In this document: piece after piece, positions 22,138 through 33,420 of the stretch
Layout: each line of letters starts with the position of its first letter
How positions within the stretch are numbered: the stretch's first letter is position 1
Assembly (NCBI GenBank): GCA_021234155.1
Contig: JAJEKV010000059.1
Span: 5,357,181-5,421,180 of the forward strand
Reading direction: 5' to 3'
Length of the DNA: 64,000 bases
Origin: Isoetes taiwanensis
Lineage: Eukaryota; Streptophyta; Lycopodiopsida; Isoetales; Isoetaceae
Position numbers and translations under genes: made by a program
Notes under the pieces: generated by a model
The model's database searches: none
Told to the model about the DNA's origin: nothing
Seen by the model: only the letters and a program-made list of their open reading frames with translations

Positions 22138-22858
22138 CACTGCAAACGAGGGTGCAATACACGTTTAGCACGATTTCGAGTGGTCTACCATTTCAGCCAG
22201 ACTAAATTATAAAGAATGACATACAACACCAATTACAGACAGACTAATACAGGTAGGACCAAAAAGGAAAGGCTGAACAATCACTTACAGGCAGGCCAAT
22301 TAAACACGGGCAGAATAAAATACTCACTTCTAGACAAATTATAGACATAACAGTTAATCACGGGCAGGACAATTAAACACAGGAAGGACAATTATGCAAA
22401 GGCAGATTTAACTCGCTGCCAAAGAAATGATAGACATAATATGAGCAGTCGGGCAGAAGATTTATTGACAGAAAATAAAGAACAAACACTGTACAATAAA
22501 CAAACCAATGAACAGAACCCTAAACACTAAACAAAGAATCGAACAATGAACGAATGGCACACATAATAATGAAGAATATTGACCTTAGGCGACTTCTCTC
22601 GTGGCTTGGTCAGAGTTCAGAGCAGCACGACCTTTAAGCGGCATGTTCGCGACGATCTTGAGTGCCTCGACGATCTTGAGTCCTTGAGCGCCTCGGAGCA
22701 AGTCTGCAATAAAAAAGCAAGAAATAAAATTCAAAAAAACTTATATAGATTTTCATAAGCATTTGACGATCGGGTTTGGTTAGCCGATTCGACTTTGGAT
22801 CGACGGGTTTCATTGGGATCGACTTTAGATTGACAGTTCGATAGATGCGAGCAGTTAT
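22138..22858. other. Intron-like and spacer sequence
   Basis: AT-rich with loose repeats of 'ggacaattaaacac' type words (22200-22450). On the minus strand an ATG at 22645 opens MPLKGRAALNSDQATREVA followed by a stop next to a possible splice donor; it could be a first exon of the ParB-like gene but is weak. The stretch 22740-22858 is the edge of the gypsy fragment. Confidence 0.3.
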
Positions 22859-22929
22859 TTAGATTTTCATCGGCTTGAAATCGACGGTAAAAAAACTTAC
22901 AATTGCACCTAATAGATAGCACGAGATTG

Positions 22930-23215
22930 GACCGGACCTTTTGACATCATGATGAAGTGTAGGCCAATAGTATCCAGAATAGTGTCCACCACAGCAGAGG
23001 TCATGAGCATGTCTTAGAGCTTGTACCTGTTCTTCTTCAGCCAAGCACCTCAACAAAATCTGTGAAGGCATCTTCCTACATAAAATGTCCTCAACCAGCA
23101 CATATGTTAGACATCTTTTCCTAAACTTAACTTTCTCGGATGGTGAAAATGTGGCAGGGACCTCTTGATGTTTTAGATAATTGACAATGGGTTGCATCAA
23201 GACTGGCTTCTCCAA
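22930..23215 (-). pseudogene. G1 integrase, zinc-binding N-terminus only
   Basis: Reads CLTYVLVEDILCRKMPSQ, then HAHDLCCGGHYSGYYWPTLH, the HHCC-type region of retroviral-like integrases. The catalytic DDE core that should follow is absent: downstream frames are unrelated. The element is therefore truncated here. Confidence 0.75.
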
Positions 23216-24008
23216 CTAAATGACATACCTCTTCCTCTGTTTGATCCTCTTCAGAGGTCAAATCATATTTGTAGAAGGCATAGGGTATGAAACTACTCGG
23301 ATCCTTTTCTGTTTTGACAAGGTGGACTTCAATGGCAAAGTCTTGAAGCATGGCAGCCCACTTATAGAACTTGGTCTTCAGGGCTTGTTTACCATACAAC
23401 ATTGGAAGAGGATTGACCTTCATATAGACTTGAATCTTTGGAGCTTGCATCAGAAGATGGGGGAATTTAGTGGTCAAAAATATTAGGGCAGGCCGGACTT
23501 CTCTAGGATTTGGGTAATTCACCTCACGTAATGCGACCCCTTTGCTCTGCATAGTTTAGTACCCTTTGTTCTGAAATAAGGCTAATCCTACAGCAAATGA
23601 TGTAACTGTTATATAAACTTGGAAATCTTCACTTGGTTTAGGGGCAAGAAGGGTTACCTTCTTGTTGAGCTCTTCTTTGATCAATTCAAATGCCCTTTGG
23701 CAATCTTCATTCCACTCAACTGGAACCTTTTGACTTGTATTTTTGGATACATACCCTACTTTGGTGAGCTTGGTGATAGGTCTCAAAATGTGAGAGAAGT
23801 TGGGGATGTAGATCCTCAAGCCTTGAAGTGTACCAACAAAACCTTTGATCTGCTTCAATGTTTTAGGTACTGGGAGGTCGAGAACTATTGTCAGCTTGTC
23901 TGCAGCAATCTGAACTCCTTCTTTCGATATCGATGGCCTAACAAAGACACCTTTGTCGGTCAAAAACAAACACTTCTTTGGATTTAAGTTCACACCTTGG
24001 ATCTGCAC
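23127..24008 (-). pseudogene. G1 RT thumb, connection and RNase H
   Basis: Residues LNPKKCLFLTDKGVFV and KLTIVLDLPVPKTLKQIKGF, then FVGTLQGLRIYIPNFSHILR and VPVEWNEDCQRAFELIKEEL, are the standard Ty3/gypsy thumb and connection. The RNase H part follows in another frame (EVNYPNPREVRPALIFLTTK...). The break at about 23553 is a frameshift or nonsense, so the polyprotein is dead. Confidence 0.8.
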
Positions 24009-24020
24009 AAAGAAAACATA

Positions 24021-24707
24021 TTAGAGATTGTTTTGAGATGATCTCCCAAAGAGGTGGCGAGTCAAATCATCCGGAAAAGCCACGAAATTTTGGGGAGATA
24101 ATGACTCAAAAATATTGTTCATTGCCCTCCCGAAAAGGTTGCGGGGGGCATTTTTCAAGCCAAATGGCATTCTTAGCATCATATAAGTTCCCCAAGGTGT
24201 AATGAAGGCGGTTTTTGGCTGTGATAAAGGATCAACTTCTATTTGGTTGAAACCAGAGAAGCCATCCATAAGAGAATAGACTTCTTTTCCACTCATGGTA
24301 TGCAAAACTTCTTCTAGAAACGGTAGGGGGTAGCAATCTTTGATTGTAACCTTATTGATATCTCTATAATCAATACAAATTCTAAGTTGGCCACTCCTCT
24401 TCTTGACTGGCACAATGCAAGACAACCACTCAGGTTCCAATGTCTCACATATCAGCTTAGAACTCTCCATTAATTCTTCATAGATAAGTGGCAGCAAGGC
24501 AGAATTTATCCTCCTTAATTTCTGCTGAACAGGATCAGAGCCCTCTTTTACTTTTATTTCAAATTTTGCTTTAGAGGGAGGAATTCCTTTTAGTTCAGAG
24601 TAATCCCAAGCAAAGACATCTGAGAATTCTTGACACAGCATAGGAAATGAGTTGAAGCAAGGCTCAGGAGCTTTTGGACCAACTTTGGGGGGTTTTGGTT
24701 TGGCCAT
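24021..24707 (-). pseudogene. G1 reverse transcriptase
   Basis: Clear Ty3/gypsy RT fingers and palm: SGQLRICIDYRDINKVTIKD, LMDGFSGFNQIEVD (motif A), TAFITPWGTYMMLRMPFGLK (motif B region), then the catalytic box, here FPDD rather than YVDD/YIDD (about 24065). The changed box plus following frame disruption indicates loss of function. Confidence 0.9.
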
Positions 24708-24759
24708 TCTTTTGGATACAAATGACTTGCTCTCTGCTTGCTTCCTCTATCCCTATAGT

Positions 24760-25185
24760 TAGAATTGGGCAAGTCTGTGAGAGGTTCAGTTCTTCTTCCT
24801 GAAAGGCTCCTTCAGCTAAAAAATCCAATATGGTACCTTTAGCTAGCCTGTCTACTTCACTATTCAAATGCCTAGGGATATGCTCTATAGTCCAGGCCTC
24901 AAATTTGTCTAACAGTCCCAAAACCTCTTCTTTAAGTTGTACTAACCTTGAATGCTTGGTTTGGTATACCTCTTGGACTTGATTGCACAGTGAGAGTCCC
25001 CTTTATATTCAGCTTCTTGATTCCCATCATGTAAGCTTCTTGGAGACCTGCAATCAAAGCTTGATACTCGCCTCATTAGAGGTTATATTTTTGTGAATTC
25101 TTGTTGTTTTAGTACTTTGCCAAAGCCTACGGGCTTTTAATGATGGCAAGAAGACAAAGCTAGGTTCAACTTCCTGCTACAAGCG
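24760..25185 (-). pseudogene. G1 extra RNase H-like domain before RT
   Basis: Reading on the minus strand through small frameshifts: VLFDGACSRK, then NEAxYQALIAGLQEAYMMGI, KKLNIKGDS, then LLDKFEAWTIEHIPRHLNSE followed by VDRLAKGT. These are the FDGA, NEA-Y, GDS and DRLAK signatures of the 'archaeal-like' RNase H found in some plant gypsy elements. Here the domain lies between protease and RT. It is a second RNase H in the element, distinct from the one after RT. Confidence 0.65.
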
Positions 25186-25455
25186 CCATCAAAAGAACAA
25201 TGTATGAGTATGCTCATCAAGTTTTTGCTCTTCTTCTTCCAAAAGTGGATCTACATAGATGTTGTACACACCTACATCTTTATAAATTAGTGCATCATCA
25301 ATTGAAAAGGCAAATTCTTCTTGGAGTTTACCTTCCTGGTTGTAGAGTGTGACTTCTTGCTTACCATCTGTTATTGTGCATTTACCTCCTCCCCAATCTG
25401 GCTTTGCAGAAACCACCCTGAGCCATTTCCTGCCTAAAAAAGAAGGTCATAGCTG

Positions 25456-25854
25456 CTAATCTGAGAAGGCGTACACAACAAAGTCCAGGGTCATCTTGAT
25501 GCCCCCTACATCTGTCAAGACATCATTAACGACTCCTTTTGGTTGTACACTCTCATTAGCAAAAGATTTTAGAATAATTGGGGCTGCAGAAGTGATTTTT
25601 AACTCTAAAGAGTCCATAATATGTAAAGGCATGATATTTATACCTGAGCCTCCATCCAAGATGACTTTAGAGAGTGTTTTACCTTCGACTTGAGCTTCAC
25701 ATGAGAATATACCAGGGTCTTTCCCAACTCTAGAAATGTTGTGGACAATAGGTTCTGAATTCTCCTCTATAAGTGTTTTGACACGCTCTCTATAGGAAGG
25801 TGCTATTCTTAACAAGGTCAAAACATCTAGGGTGACTCTAGTAGACTTCAACAC
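25456..25854 (-). pseudogene. G1 aspartic protease
   Basis: GKTLSKVILDGGSGINIMPL matches the retropepsin active-site context of plant gypsy elements, with DGGSG in place of the usual D(S/T)G(A/S). The following LELKITSAAPIILKSFANES and the hydrophobic LTDVGGIKMTLDFVVY complete a protease-like domain. The segment 25416-25189 between this and the RNase H is the linker. Confidence 0.8.
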
Positions 25855-26552
25855 GGGTCAACTTCACCTAACACAAACAGCTGTCATTTTGAGGTGAAAC
25901 GGCTCTGTAATCACAGAGGGCGGAGGAGCTATGCTATTTCTAGGCATGTTGGCTTGCTGGAGGTCTGGATCTTAGGCTATAGGGAGTACCGGCTGACCAA
26001 GACCTCTTCTTCTCTTCGAAGTTCATCACCTCCTTCTCATGTCGAGAAACAAGCATGAGAAGAGGATGCATCTGATCTTACCTTTATCTTTCAACATATA
26101 CTCTTTGATCCACTTTTGTCTTCATAATGGCCTGTTTCTTTACAATATGAACACACAGGGCACTCCTTACAGTGTGGCCCTTTCTATCACATCTAGGGCA
26201 AGGCTTGGACCAAGAACTACTTTTCGAATGGCTGATTTCTTCTGATGGGTACAATGTTTTCTACTTTGTGTAGAATCTGAAGACTTGAAATCGGATGCCT
26301 CATCTCCGGGGTCTTTGGAGCCTTCTTGAGCTCGAGAGAGTTGCTTGGTAACCTCCATAAGTGTCTCTGCAGTCGGCATGTTGGGTTGCAATTTTAAGGT
26401 TAGTAGCTTGCAACTTAGAAATCTCTTCTCTCATATCTTCTTCAAAAAGATTTTTTTTCTTCTTCTTTGTACACACAAAGTTCATAGTTAGTCTCTAAAT
26501 CATTGAAATAATCAAGATCAACGTGCTCAAAAGTAGAAAATGCCAGTCAAAA

Positions 26553-27595
26553 ATGGCTGAAAAAGTCAAGGTCTTGGTCAAGCCTATTGAAAGAACAGGG
26601 GAAAAAAGGGAAAGACTTGGTCCAAGAAGGTAATCTTTATATCACTCCCCTTATCCATCGATCGGGGAGTAATACTTTTGACCATTGCTGAATCTACACA
26701 TCCCCGTGTAAATCCCTACCCGGACTCTTCTCGATTGGACGGACAGCCAGTGGAACTCTGCTTTTCAAAGGAGACTGTTCTAAAGGAACTAATTTGGATT
26801 TTTCCCCATAGATGCAAGTAGCGGGGTCCGCAGAATAATGAAGAATTACATGATGTGCTAATCCAACTCATGGAAAGGCAAGAAGACATGGAAAAGGAGG
26901 TGGTGCCGAATACTCCCATGGAAAAAGGGCAGATGGAAGAAATAGATGGCAAATATAAATTCTTCACCACATCCCCCATGGAGTATAAGAACAGTACAGA
27001 GGATTTCCTGGACAATGGCAATATGGAGACTCTGGAGGATCCTATGGATAATGGCACTGAAGAGATCACTTTTTCTTCAGAGGACAGGAAAGAATCTATA
27101 GACCCTATAAGTCCTAAGGGCCAGGGAATAGATTACATAAGCCAACAAGGAAATCCCTTATCTAATGGCCTGGTAATTGAAACTGATGTCAATAGGCTAT
27201 TAAGCCCATTAGATAACAATATAGAAGAAGACAAAGAAGAGACATTCTTCACTCCTGCAAAAAAGAGCAGCATGACACCCACAGGGGGCCTGGGAACTCA
27301 TGGTAATAGACCAATAAGTCCGACTGGTAAATCCTTACCAGAAGGCCTGGGAATTAATGTGAGTAGACTAGTAAGCCCTCCTGACAAGGCCATGTTAGCT
27401 GGCCAAGAAGCTAGACAGATTTTGGGTGAAATAATTGGAGCAGAGAAGACTATTGCCAAAGAATTGAGTGCTGATGGGGAAAAATTCTACACTCCTCATA
27501 CTAGGAAGAAGGGCACTAAGATTGTGCATTTCTCAGAAAATAGTCCTGCCTTGAACCTGAGAAGCCAAGGCAAAAAGAATCTCCTTGTCCAATGA
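26553..27595 (+). pseudogene. LINE-1 ORF1 (truncated or degraded)
   Basis: An ATG at 26553 starts MAEKVKVLVKPIERTGEKRE but stops soon after; the main open part (about 26855-27595) is acidic and repetitive, with several 'PISPTGK', 'PLDN', 'PMDNG' turns and no recognisable DUF4283 or zinc knuckle. It ends in an ATGA overlap: stop TGA at 27593-27595 overlaps the ORF2 ATG at 27592, which would suit reinitiation. The RNA-binding part of ORF1 appears missing, so the copy may be internally deleted. Confidence 0.6.
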
Positions 27596-28372
27596 GAATC
27601 ATAACTTGAAACCTGAGAGGCATAAAAGGGCCTCTCAAGAGAAAAAGGGCACTGATAGCCTTAAGAGATATGAAAGCAGAGATATTTATGCTACAAGAGC
27701 ATAGGCTGCCTGAATTTGAGTCCTCAAATTTAGGAAAATGGATCATGCCAAATGGTGACTCCATATGGACTGCAGCTGATGGTACTAAAGGAGGGATTTG
27801 CATGGCATGGAAAGACTTCACCTGTATTGAAAAATATAAGCATGGTAGTGGCAGGTGGACTGTGGCAGTGTTAAAAAAAGGGGAAAATGTTCTCGGGGTT
27901 ATCAATGTATATGCATCTACTGACCCAGCAGAAAGAGAAACCCAATGGAGGCAAATGGATACATGGATACAAAATCATCCAACTAAAAATTGGCTCATGG
28001 CTGGAGACTTCAATAACACACCTGTGTGGGACCAGAAACTGGGGAAACAAATGAATATGTCCAGGGGAGAGCGAGTTGCATGGGATAGACTGATGGATAA
28101 CTTTATTTATGTTCCTCCATCTTCCTCACAACAATTTTCTTGGAGCAATAAAAGGAAAGGGGATCAAAGAACCTATTGTCTCCTAGATAGATTCTATCTA
28201 TGCAATTCTGATCTGAAGAATTGGGACAATCTTACTATCTCCAGTGATATTGGGAATTCCATTTCAGACCACTATCCTCAGTTTTTGGGAGATATGACAC
28301 CTCCTCAGAAAGGTGGTATAAAAACTTCATTTAAATTCAACACGGGGAATGTTACAAAATAAGCAATTTTGT
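27592..28372 (+). pseudogene. LINE-1 endonuclease (APE domain)
   Basis: ORF2 begins MRIIT-stop-NLRGIKGPLKR: the conserved Trp of 'TWNLRG' is TGA. The rest is intact APE-like sequence: IFMLQEHRLPEF (catalytic Glu), GVINVYASTDPAER, WLMAGDFNNTPVWD, and SDIGNSISDHYPQF (catalytic His). This domain nicks target DNA to prime reverse transcription. Confidence 0.9.
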
Positions 28373-28737
28373 GAAGAGTTCAAAAGTTTTTTATCAACAG
28401 ATGCCTAAGGTACCACTTTTCGGAATCCATGAAGCACTTTGTTTGTAAATTGAGGGACATCAAATCATGGATCAAAGAATGGGGAAAGGTATGGAATCAG
28501 AAGAAGAAAAAAGAGAAACAAGAAGTGTATGAAGACATGAAGGTGATTAGAGGATATTTGTTCAAGGACAAGGATAATAAATCTTTGGCGGGAAAAAGAA
28601 GTAACTGGAAATCAAGGTCAAAAAAATAGAAGAAGCAGAGGCAAAAAGTCTAGCTATAAGAAGTAAGTGCAAATATATCAATCAAATGGATGATGCTGGT
28701 TCTTCCTTTTTCTTCAGGACTGCTAAGAGCAGAATTA
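28373..28737 (+). pseudogene. LINE-1 ORF2 linker before the Helitron
   Basis: Frames here read KHFVCKLRDIKSWIKEWGKV and end FFRTAKSRII exactly at the Helitron insertion point (after A28737). The next codons, NNGIVLVKDGGE, begin at 32246. Several stops are present. Confidence 0.75.
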
Positions 28738-31700
28738 TCTTATATTATAATGTTGTGTAATGGACCGCACCCTAAATCGGACGGTCGAGGATTTGATTGA
28801 CCAATGGTGGAGATGATGTGTGCGTGTCTTCAACTAAAATTTCATCTTGACTACGGCTTCAATATGAAAGGGAAAAGGAAAAAGGAAAAGGAAAAGGAAA
28901 AGGAAAAAGGGAAAAGGGAAAAGGGGAAGGGGAAGGGAAAAGGAAAAATGATGAAAGGGGAAAAGGGAAATGTAAAAGGGGAAGGAAAAGGAAAACGATG
29001 AAAGGGAAAAGGGAAAACTATGAAAGGGAAAATGGAAAAGGAAAAGGGGAAGAGAAAAGGAAAAAAGATGAAAGGGAAAACGGAAAACGGAAAAGGGAAA
29101 ATGGAAAACTAAAAGGAAAAAGGTAAAAGGGAAAAGGAAAAGGGGACGGGAAAAGGAAAACGATGAAAGGGAAAAGGGAAAAGGGAAACGGAAAAGGGGA
29201 AGGGAAAAGGAAAAATGATGAAAGGAAAAAGGGAAAAGGGAAAAGGGAAAAGGGGAAAGGAAAAGGAAAAACGATGAAAGGGAAAAGGGAAAAGGGAAAA
29301 AAGATGAAAGGGAAAGGGAAAACGGAAAAGGGAAAAGGAAAACGGAAAAGGGAAAAGGGAAAAGGGAAAAGGAAAAGGGGACGGAAAAGGAAAAACGATG
29401 AAAGGGAAAAGGGAAAAGGGAAACGGAAAAGGGAAAGGGAAAAGGAAAAATGATGAAAGGGAAAAGGGAAAAGGGAAAGGAAAAAAGGGGAAAGGAAAAG
29501 GAAAAACGATGAAAGGGAAAAGGGAAAAGGGAAAAGGAAAAGGAAAAAGGAAAAGGAAAAACGATGAAAGGGAAAAGGGAAAAGGGAAGAGGAAGAGGGA
29601 AGGGAAAAGGAAAAAAACGATGAAAGGGAAAAAGGAATAGGGGAAGGGAAAAGGAAAAACGATGAAAGGGAAAAAGGGAAAAGGAAAAAGGAAGAGGAGA
29701 AGGGAAAAAGGAAAAACGATGAAAGGGAAAAGGGAAAAGGGAAAAATGAAAAGGAATAAAGGGAAAGGTAAAGAGGAAAAAGGAAAGAGAAGGAGAAAAG
29801 GAAAATGGAAAGATAAAAGAAAATAGAAAAAGGAATAGAATAGGCGAGGGGGAAAGGGAACGGAAAAAGAGCAATCATGAGAAGGGTAAGAAGTAAAGGT
29901 GAGAAAAGGAGAAAAAAAAAGGTAAGGGAAAATAAGAAAAGGTTGCAAAAAAGTCTATGGGAAAAAAGAAAAGTAAAAAAAGGAAAGAGAGGGGGGAAAG
30001 GGAAAAAGAGAACTTGGGAAAAGGGAACGAGAAAAAAGAGAAAAATGAAAGGGCGTGAAAAAAGGGAAAAGAGAAAGGGTGAAGAAAGAGAAAAGGAAAG
30101 CAAAAAGAGCATCGAGAAAAGGAAGAGAGGGAAAGGATGGAAAAATGAGGAAAAGGTGGGGGAATTAGAATAGACAAAGGGTAGGGAGCAAGGAATAGGA
30201 AAAGAGGAAGGAGAAAAGGGCACGAGAAAAAAGGGAAGAGGGAAAGGTGAGGAAATAGAAGAAAGAAAGGGAAAAAAAGAGTATGGGAAAGGGAAAAAAA
30301 AAAGAAACAAGAAAGGAGAAAGTGGAAAGGGGAAAAGGGGGAAGAAGATGGGGAAAGAAGGGAAAAAGGGTACATAAAAAAAGGTTGAGAAAAGGGAATG
30401 GAAAGAGGCATATGAAAAGCGAAAGGAAACGGAAAGGGAAAATGCAAAAGGAAGGGGAAAGAGAAAGGAAAGGGAAAAAAGGGAACATCGAAAGCAAAAG
30501 GGGTGGGGAAAGTATGAAAAGGGAATGGAAAGTTGAAAGGAAAAGGGAAGCGGAAAAAGGAGAAGGGAAAGCAAAAAGAGCATGAGGAAAAGAGGAGAGA
30601 GAAATGGGAAAAGAGATGGGGAAAAGGGCAACGGATCAAGAGGAAGAGGGTGGGGAAAGGAAGAAAAGGGCACACATGAAAAGGTAAGCAAAAGAGAAAA
30701 AAAAAATGCATGAGAAAGCGGGAAAGAGAAAAGGAAAAGGAAAAGGAAGAGGAAGGGGAAAAGGAAAGGAAAGAGAATAGTGGAAAAATGGGAAGAGCGG
30801 GAAAGATAAAAAAGGAAGGGAAAAAGGCGATAAGAAAAAAAGAAAAAAAAAGGGAAAGGGGAAAGGGAAGGCAAAGGGAGGGAGAACGGGGTTAGAAAAA
30901 AAAAAGGGAGAATAAAAAAAGAAAGAAATTAAAGGTTCCTACAATACAAATGCCAGGACACCAACATTACCAGTTCCAACAAACCTTATTATTTCTAGGT
31001 CTCCAACATTGCCAGTTCCAACCTGTGCCCAGCAACGCTGGGCACCTTAACTAGTGGTATAAGAAAAACCTGATAAATTTAAGATCTAGCCCAATTGTTA
31101 ACCCTCTTAGATGCTATGGCTACTTAAAGGGGTATGAAAATGTTGGGGAGTTGAAGGGCCTTCCACCACTAAGGCTCATGTTGTTCTGCATTTTTGTTTC
31201 CAATAAATGTTGATGTACTTTATGCAATCAAGATAACAAATTTTGCCCATGTGATCTGTACTGGCTGCAAGTGATGACTACGTTTAGCCTTACATGAAGA
31301 GACCACCTCAAGAAAGTTGGGATTTATAATGCTTAAGTTTATATCCTAGATTGTGTGAACCATGAACGATGCTTGCAAAAATTGGTAGACTATGAGTGAC
31401 TATTGTGTGAGATTTGTGTTAATGTATAAGGGGTTGCCCCTTACATAAACACAACTAGGCTTGGTTTTTTAAAATTGTTGAATAGGACAACAAGATTGTT
31501 GAATAGGACAACAACGCACACCTCATGAAACATAGTTGGAATCATAATTGTACAAGGGCAAAATTGGCATTCATTTCACATTTGACATTTTGATGAGACC
31601 ATTGCATTCGATATAAGATTTATAGAGATTTCTATTGTCTTAGGTCATTATGATAATACAATTAATGCTAGCATAAGTGCAAATGTTAAGTCATAATGTC

Positions 31701-32245
31701 AATATGTTTCAACCCTCAATATGTCTCAACCAGGTCCACATTATGCTAACACAATTAATGCTAGCATAAGTGAAAATGTTAAGTCGTAATGTCAATATGT
31801 TTCAACCCTCAATATGTCTCAAAACATAACATTGTGCTAAGTCAATAAGTGGGAGATGGGTGTGGCATTACGTAATAAAACGTTGGCCTCTTACAACGTG
31901 GAGGAGCTAACAACAAGTTCATTGACATTAGTATAGAGCGTAATGCCGGTTGCAAAATAGTGGGACCATTAACAGGTGTCTGTCATTAATCGGTTTTCAA
32001 TTTTGCCTAGGTAAACAAGGGTAGAAAAACCTCAAACCTCAAACCTCAAAAAGATCATGAAATGCAATATTATCTAACATGAAGGAGCTAGGGTTTCATT
32101 TAAAATGTTGTTAAAGCTTTAAAAGTTTTTGTTATAATAAGAAGTTACAAAAGTTAGACTATTCTTGCACATTTTGTTTTTTATTGCTGACCAAAACATT
32201 TTAAAGTTGAACTTATGCCCAAAGAATTTGGCAACAGATTACTAG
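28738..32245 (+). mobile_element. Helitron H3 with two 3' ends
   Basis: 5' end TCTTATATTATAATGTTGTG at 28738 after A; outer 3' end CTAG at 32242-32245 before T, preceded by an imperfect hairpin (GCCCAAAGAATTTGGCA, about 32217-32233). Deleting 28738-32245 restores the L1 frame as FFRTAKSRIINNGIVLVKD, so these are the true borders. A strong internal 3' end (hairpin 31028-31044, CTAG 31052-31055) lies 1190 bp before the outer one. The body up to 30940 is the family's polypurine block; 31056-32245 is unrelated AT-rich sequence. No Rep/helicase is encoded. Confidence 0.85.
31056..32245 (+). other. Extra segment between the two H3 terminators
   Basis: AT-rich, no supported gene. It contains a 93-bp tandem duplication (about 31653-31838) and a 21-bp duplication ('ttgttgaataggacaacaa', about 31477-31517). 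It ends in a second Helitron-type 3' terminus. Read-through of the internal terminator with capture of downstream DNA is the simplest explanation. Confidence 0.6.
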
Positions 32246-33420
32246 TAAACAATGGTATTGTGCTTGTAAAAGATGGAGGGGAACACTTTAGCCTCTCAAG
32301 AGGGGATACAAGACTATTTCCATAAAGAATACCAAAAAGCATTCGAACAAGTATGAAGTTGATACCAAAGACATGGAGGATTTCTTTAATCAAATTCCCA
32401 AGGGTCCTGAGATCAATGATGAGGACTTACTGAAGACACCTGATGAAAGGGAGATCAAAGAAATTCTACAATCCATGGCGCATGGCAAAAGTCCTGGCCC
32501 TGATGGGATTCAACCTGAATTCTATTTAGGTTTTTGGGAACTGGTAAAGGATGACCTCATAACGTTCATTAAGGGAGCTTGGCAAGCAAGATATTTGCAT
32601 CCAGCAATAAATGCAGGGCTTATTACCCTCATACCAAAAGTTAGCAGCCCAACAAACATTGGTGAGTGGAGACCGATCTCACTCACCAATACTACATATA
32701 AGATGCTAGCCAGGATCCTTGCAAATAGACTGAAGCCGAATCTAATGAAGGCCATAAACCCTTGCCAGTCAGCCTTCCTTCCCCAAAGGAATATTCTGGA
32801 TAACTATATTGGAGCTGCTGAAGGTATGCATTGGAACAAGCTTTCCAAGCAGAAATGTATGCTTCTTAAGTTGGATTTTAGGAGGGCTTATGACACAATC
32901 AGTTGGCAATTTCTGGAGAAAGCCATGGAGCACATAGGACTCCCAAAAAAGGTCTATCAGAAGGTGTATGGATTCAACATGACTGCCTCTTCATCTCTGA
33001 TTATCAATGGTTCTCCTACTGAGCAGTTCCCTTGTAGAAGAGGGGTGAGGCAAGGCTGCCCTCTTGCCCCCTACCTATTCTTGATAGTGGCTGAAGTTCT
33101 TACAAAAGCTGGTGATGCATATGCAGTCCAAAGGTGATATTCAATGCACGCAACTACCGGGGAAGGAGGTATCTTTTCTATCATGCGATTATCTTGTGAT
33201 ACTTTTGTTTTTTGAGAGATGATGGAATAAGTCTTTCCAATTTCTTAAATACAATGGAGAAATTTGGTAGCATATCGGGGTTTTTTTTGAATAAGAGCAA
33301 ATGTGCCATAATTATGGACTCGGGGAAGATGCTTTGCGGGGAATCAAGGTACTAAATAAGGATTACGCTCTTGTGATATTAGGTATCCCTTTGGCCACGA
33401 ATTCTACACTAAAAGGATTG
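32246..33420 (+). pseudogene. LINE-1 reverse transcriptase
   Basis: Plant L1 RT palm: HGKSPGPDGIQPEFYLGFWE, INAGLITLIPKVSSPTNIGE, WRPISLTNTTYKMLARILAN, CMLLKLDFRRAYDTISWQFL (motif A Asp), and GVRQGCPLAPYLF (motif B). The frame breaks after QR (33137), and the expected YADD box near 33190 is not intact ('SCDYLVILLF' in the best frame). This enzyme would synthesise cDNA at the nicked target. Confidence 0.9.

Larger units (their letters stand above)
22859..26534 (-). mobile_element. Ty3/gypsy element G1, gag end to integrase start
   Basis: The 3' larger half of a decayed Ty3/gypsy element. Minus-strand order: gag tail with a CPRCDRKGH zinc-knuckle (about 26230), aspartic protease (25854-25456), an RNase H-like domain (25185-24700), reverse transcriptase (24707-24021), connection/RNase H (24008-23127) and the zinc-binding start of integrase (23215-22930). 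The integrase core and 3' LTR are missing, so the copy is truncated. Its gag continues at 35462-36153 on the other side of an L1 insertion. Confidence 0.85.
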
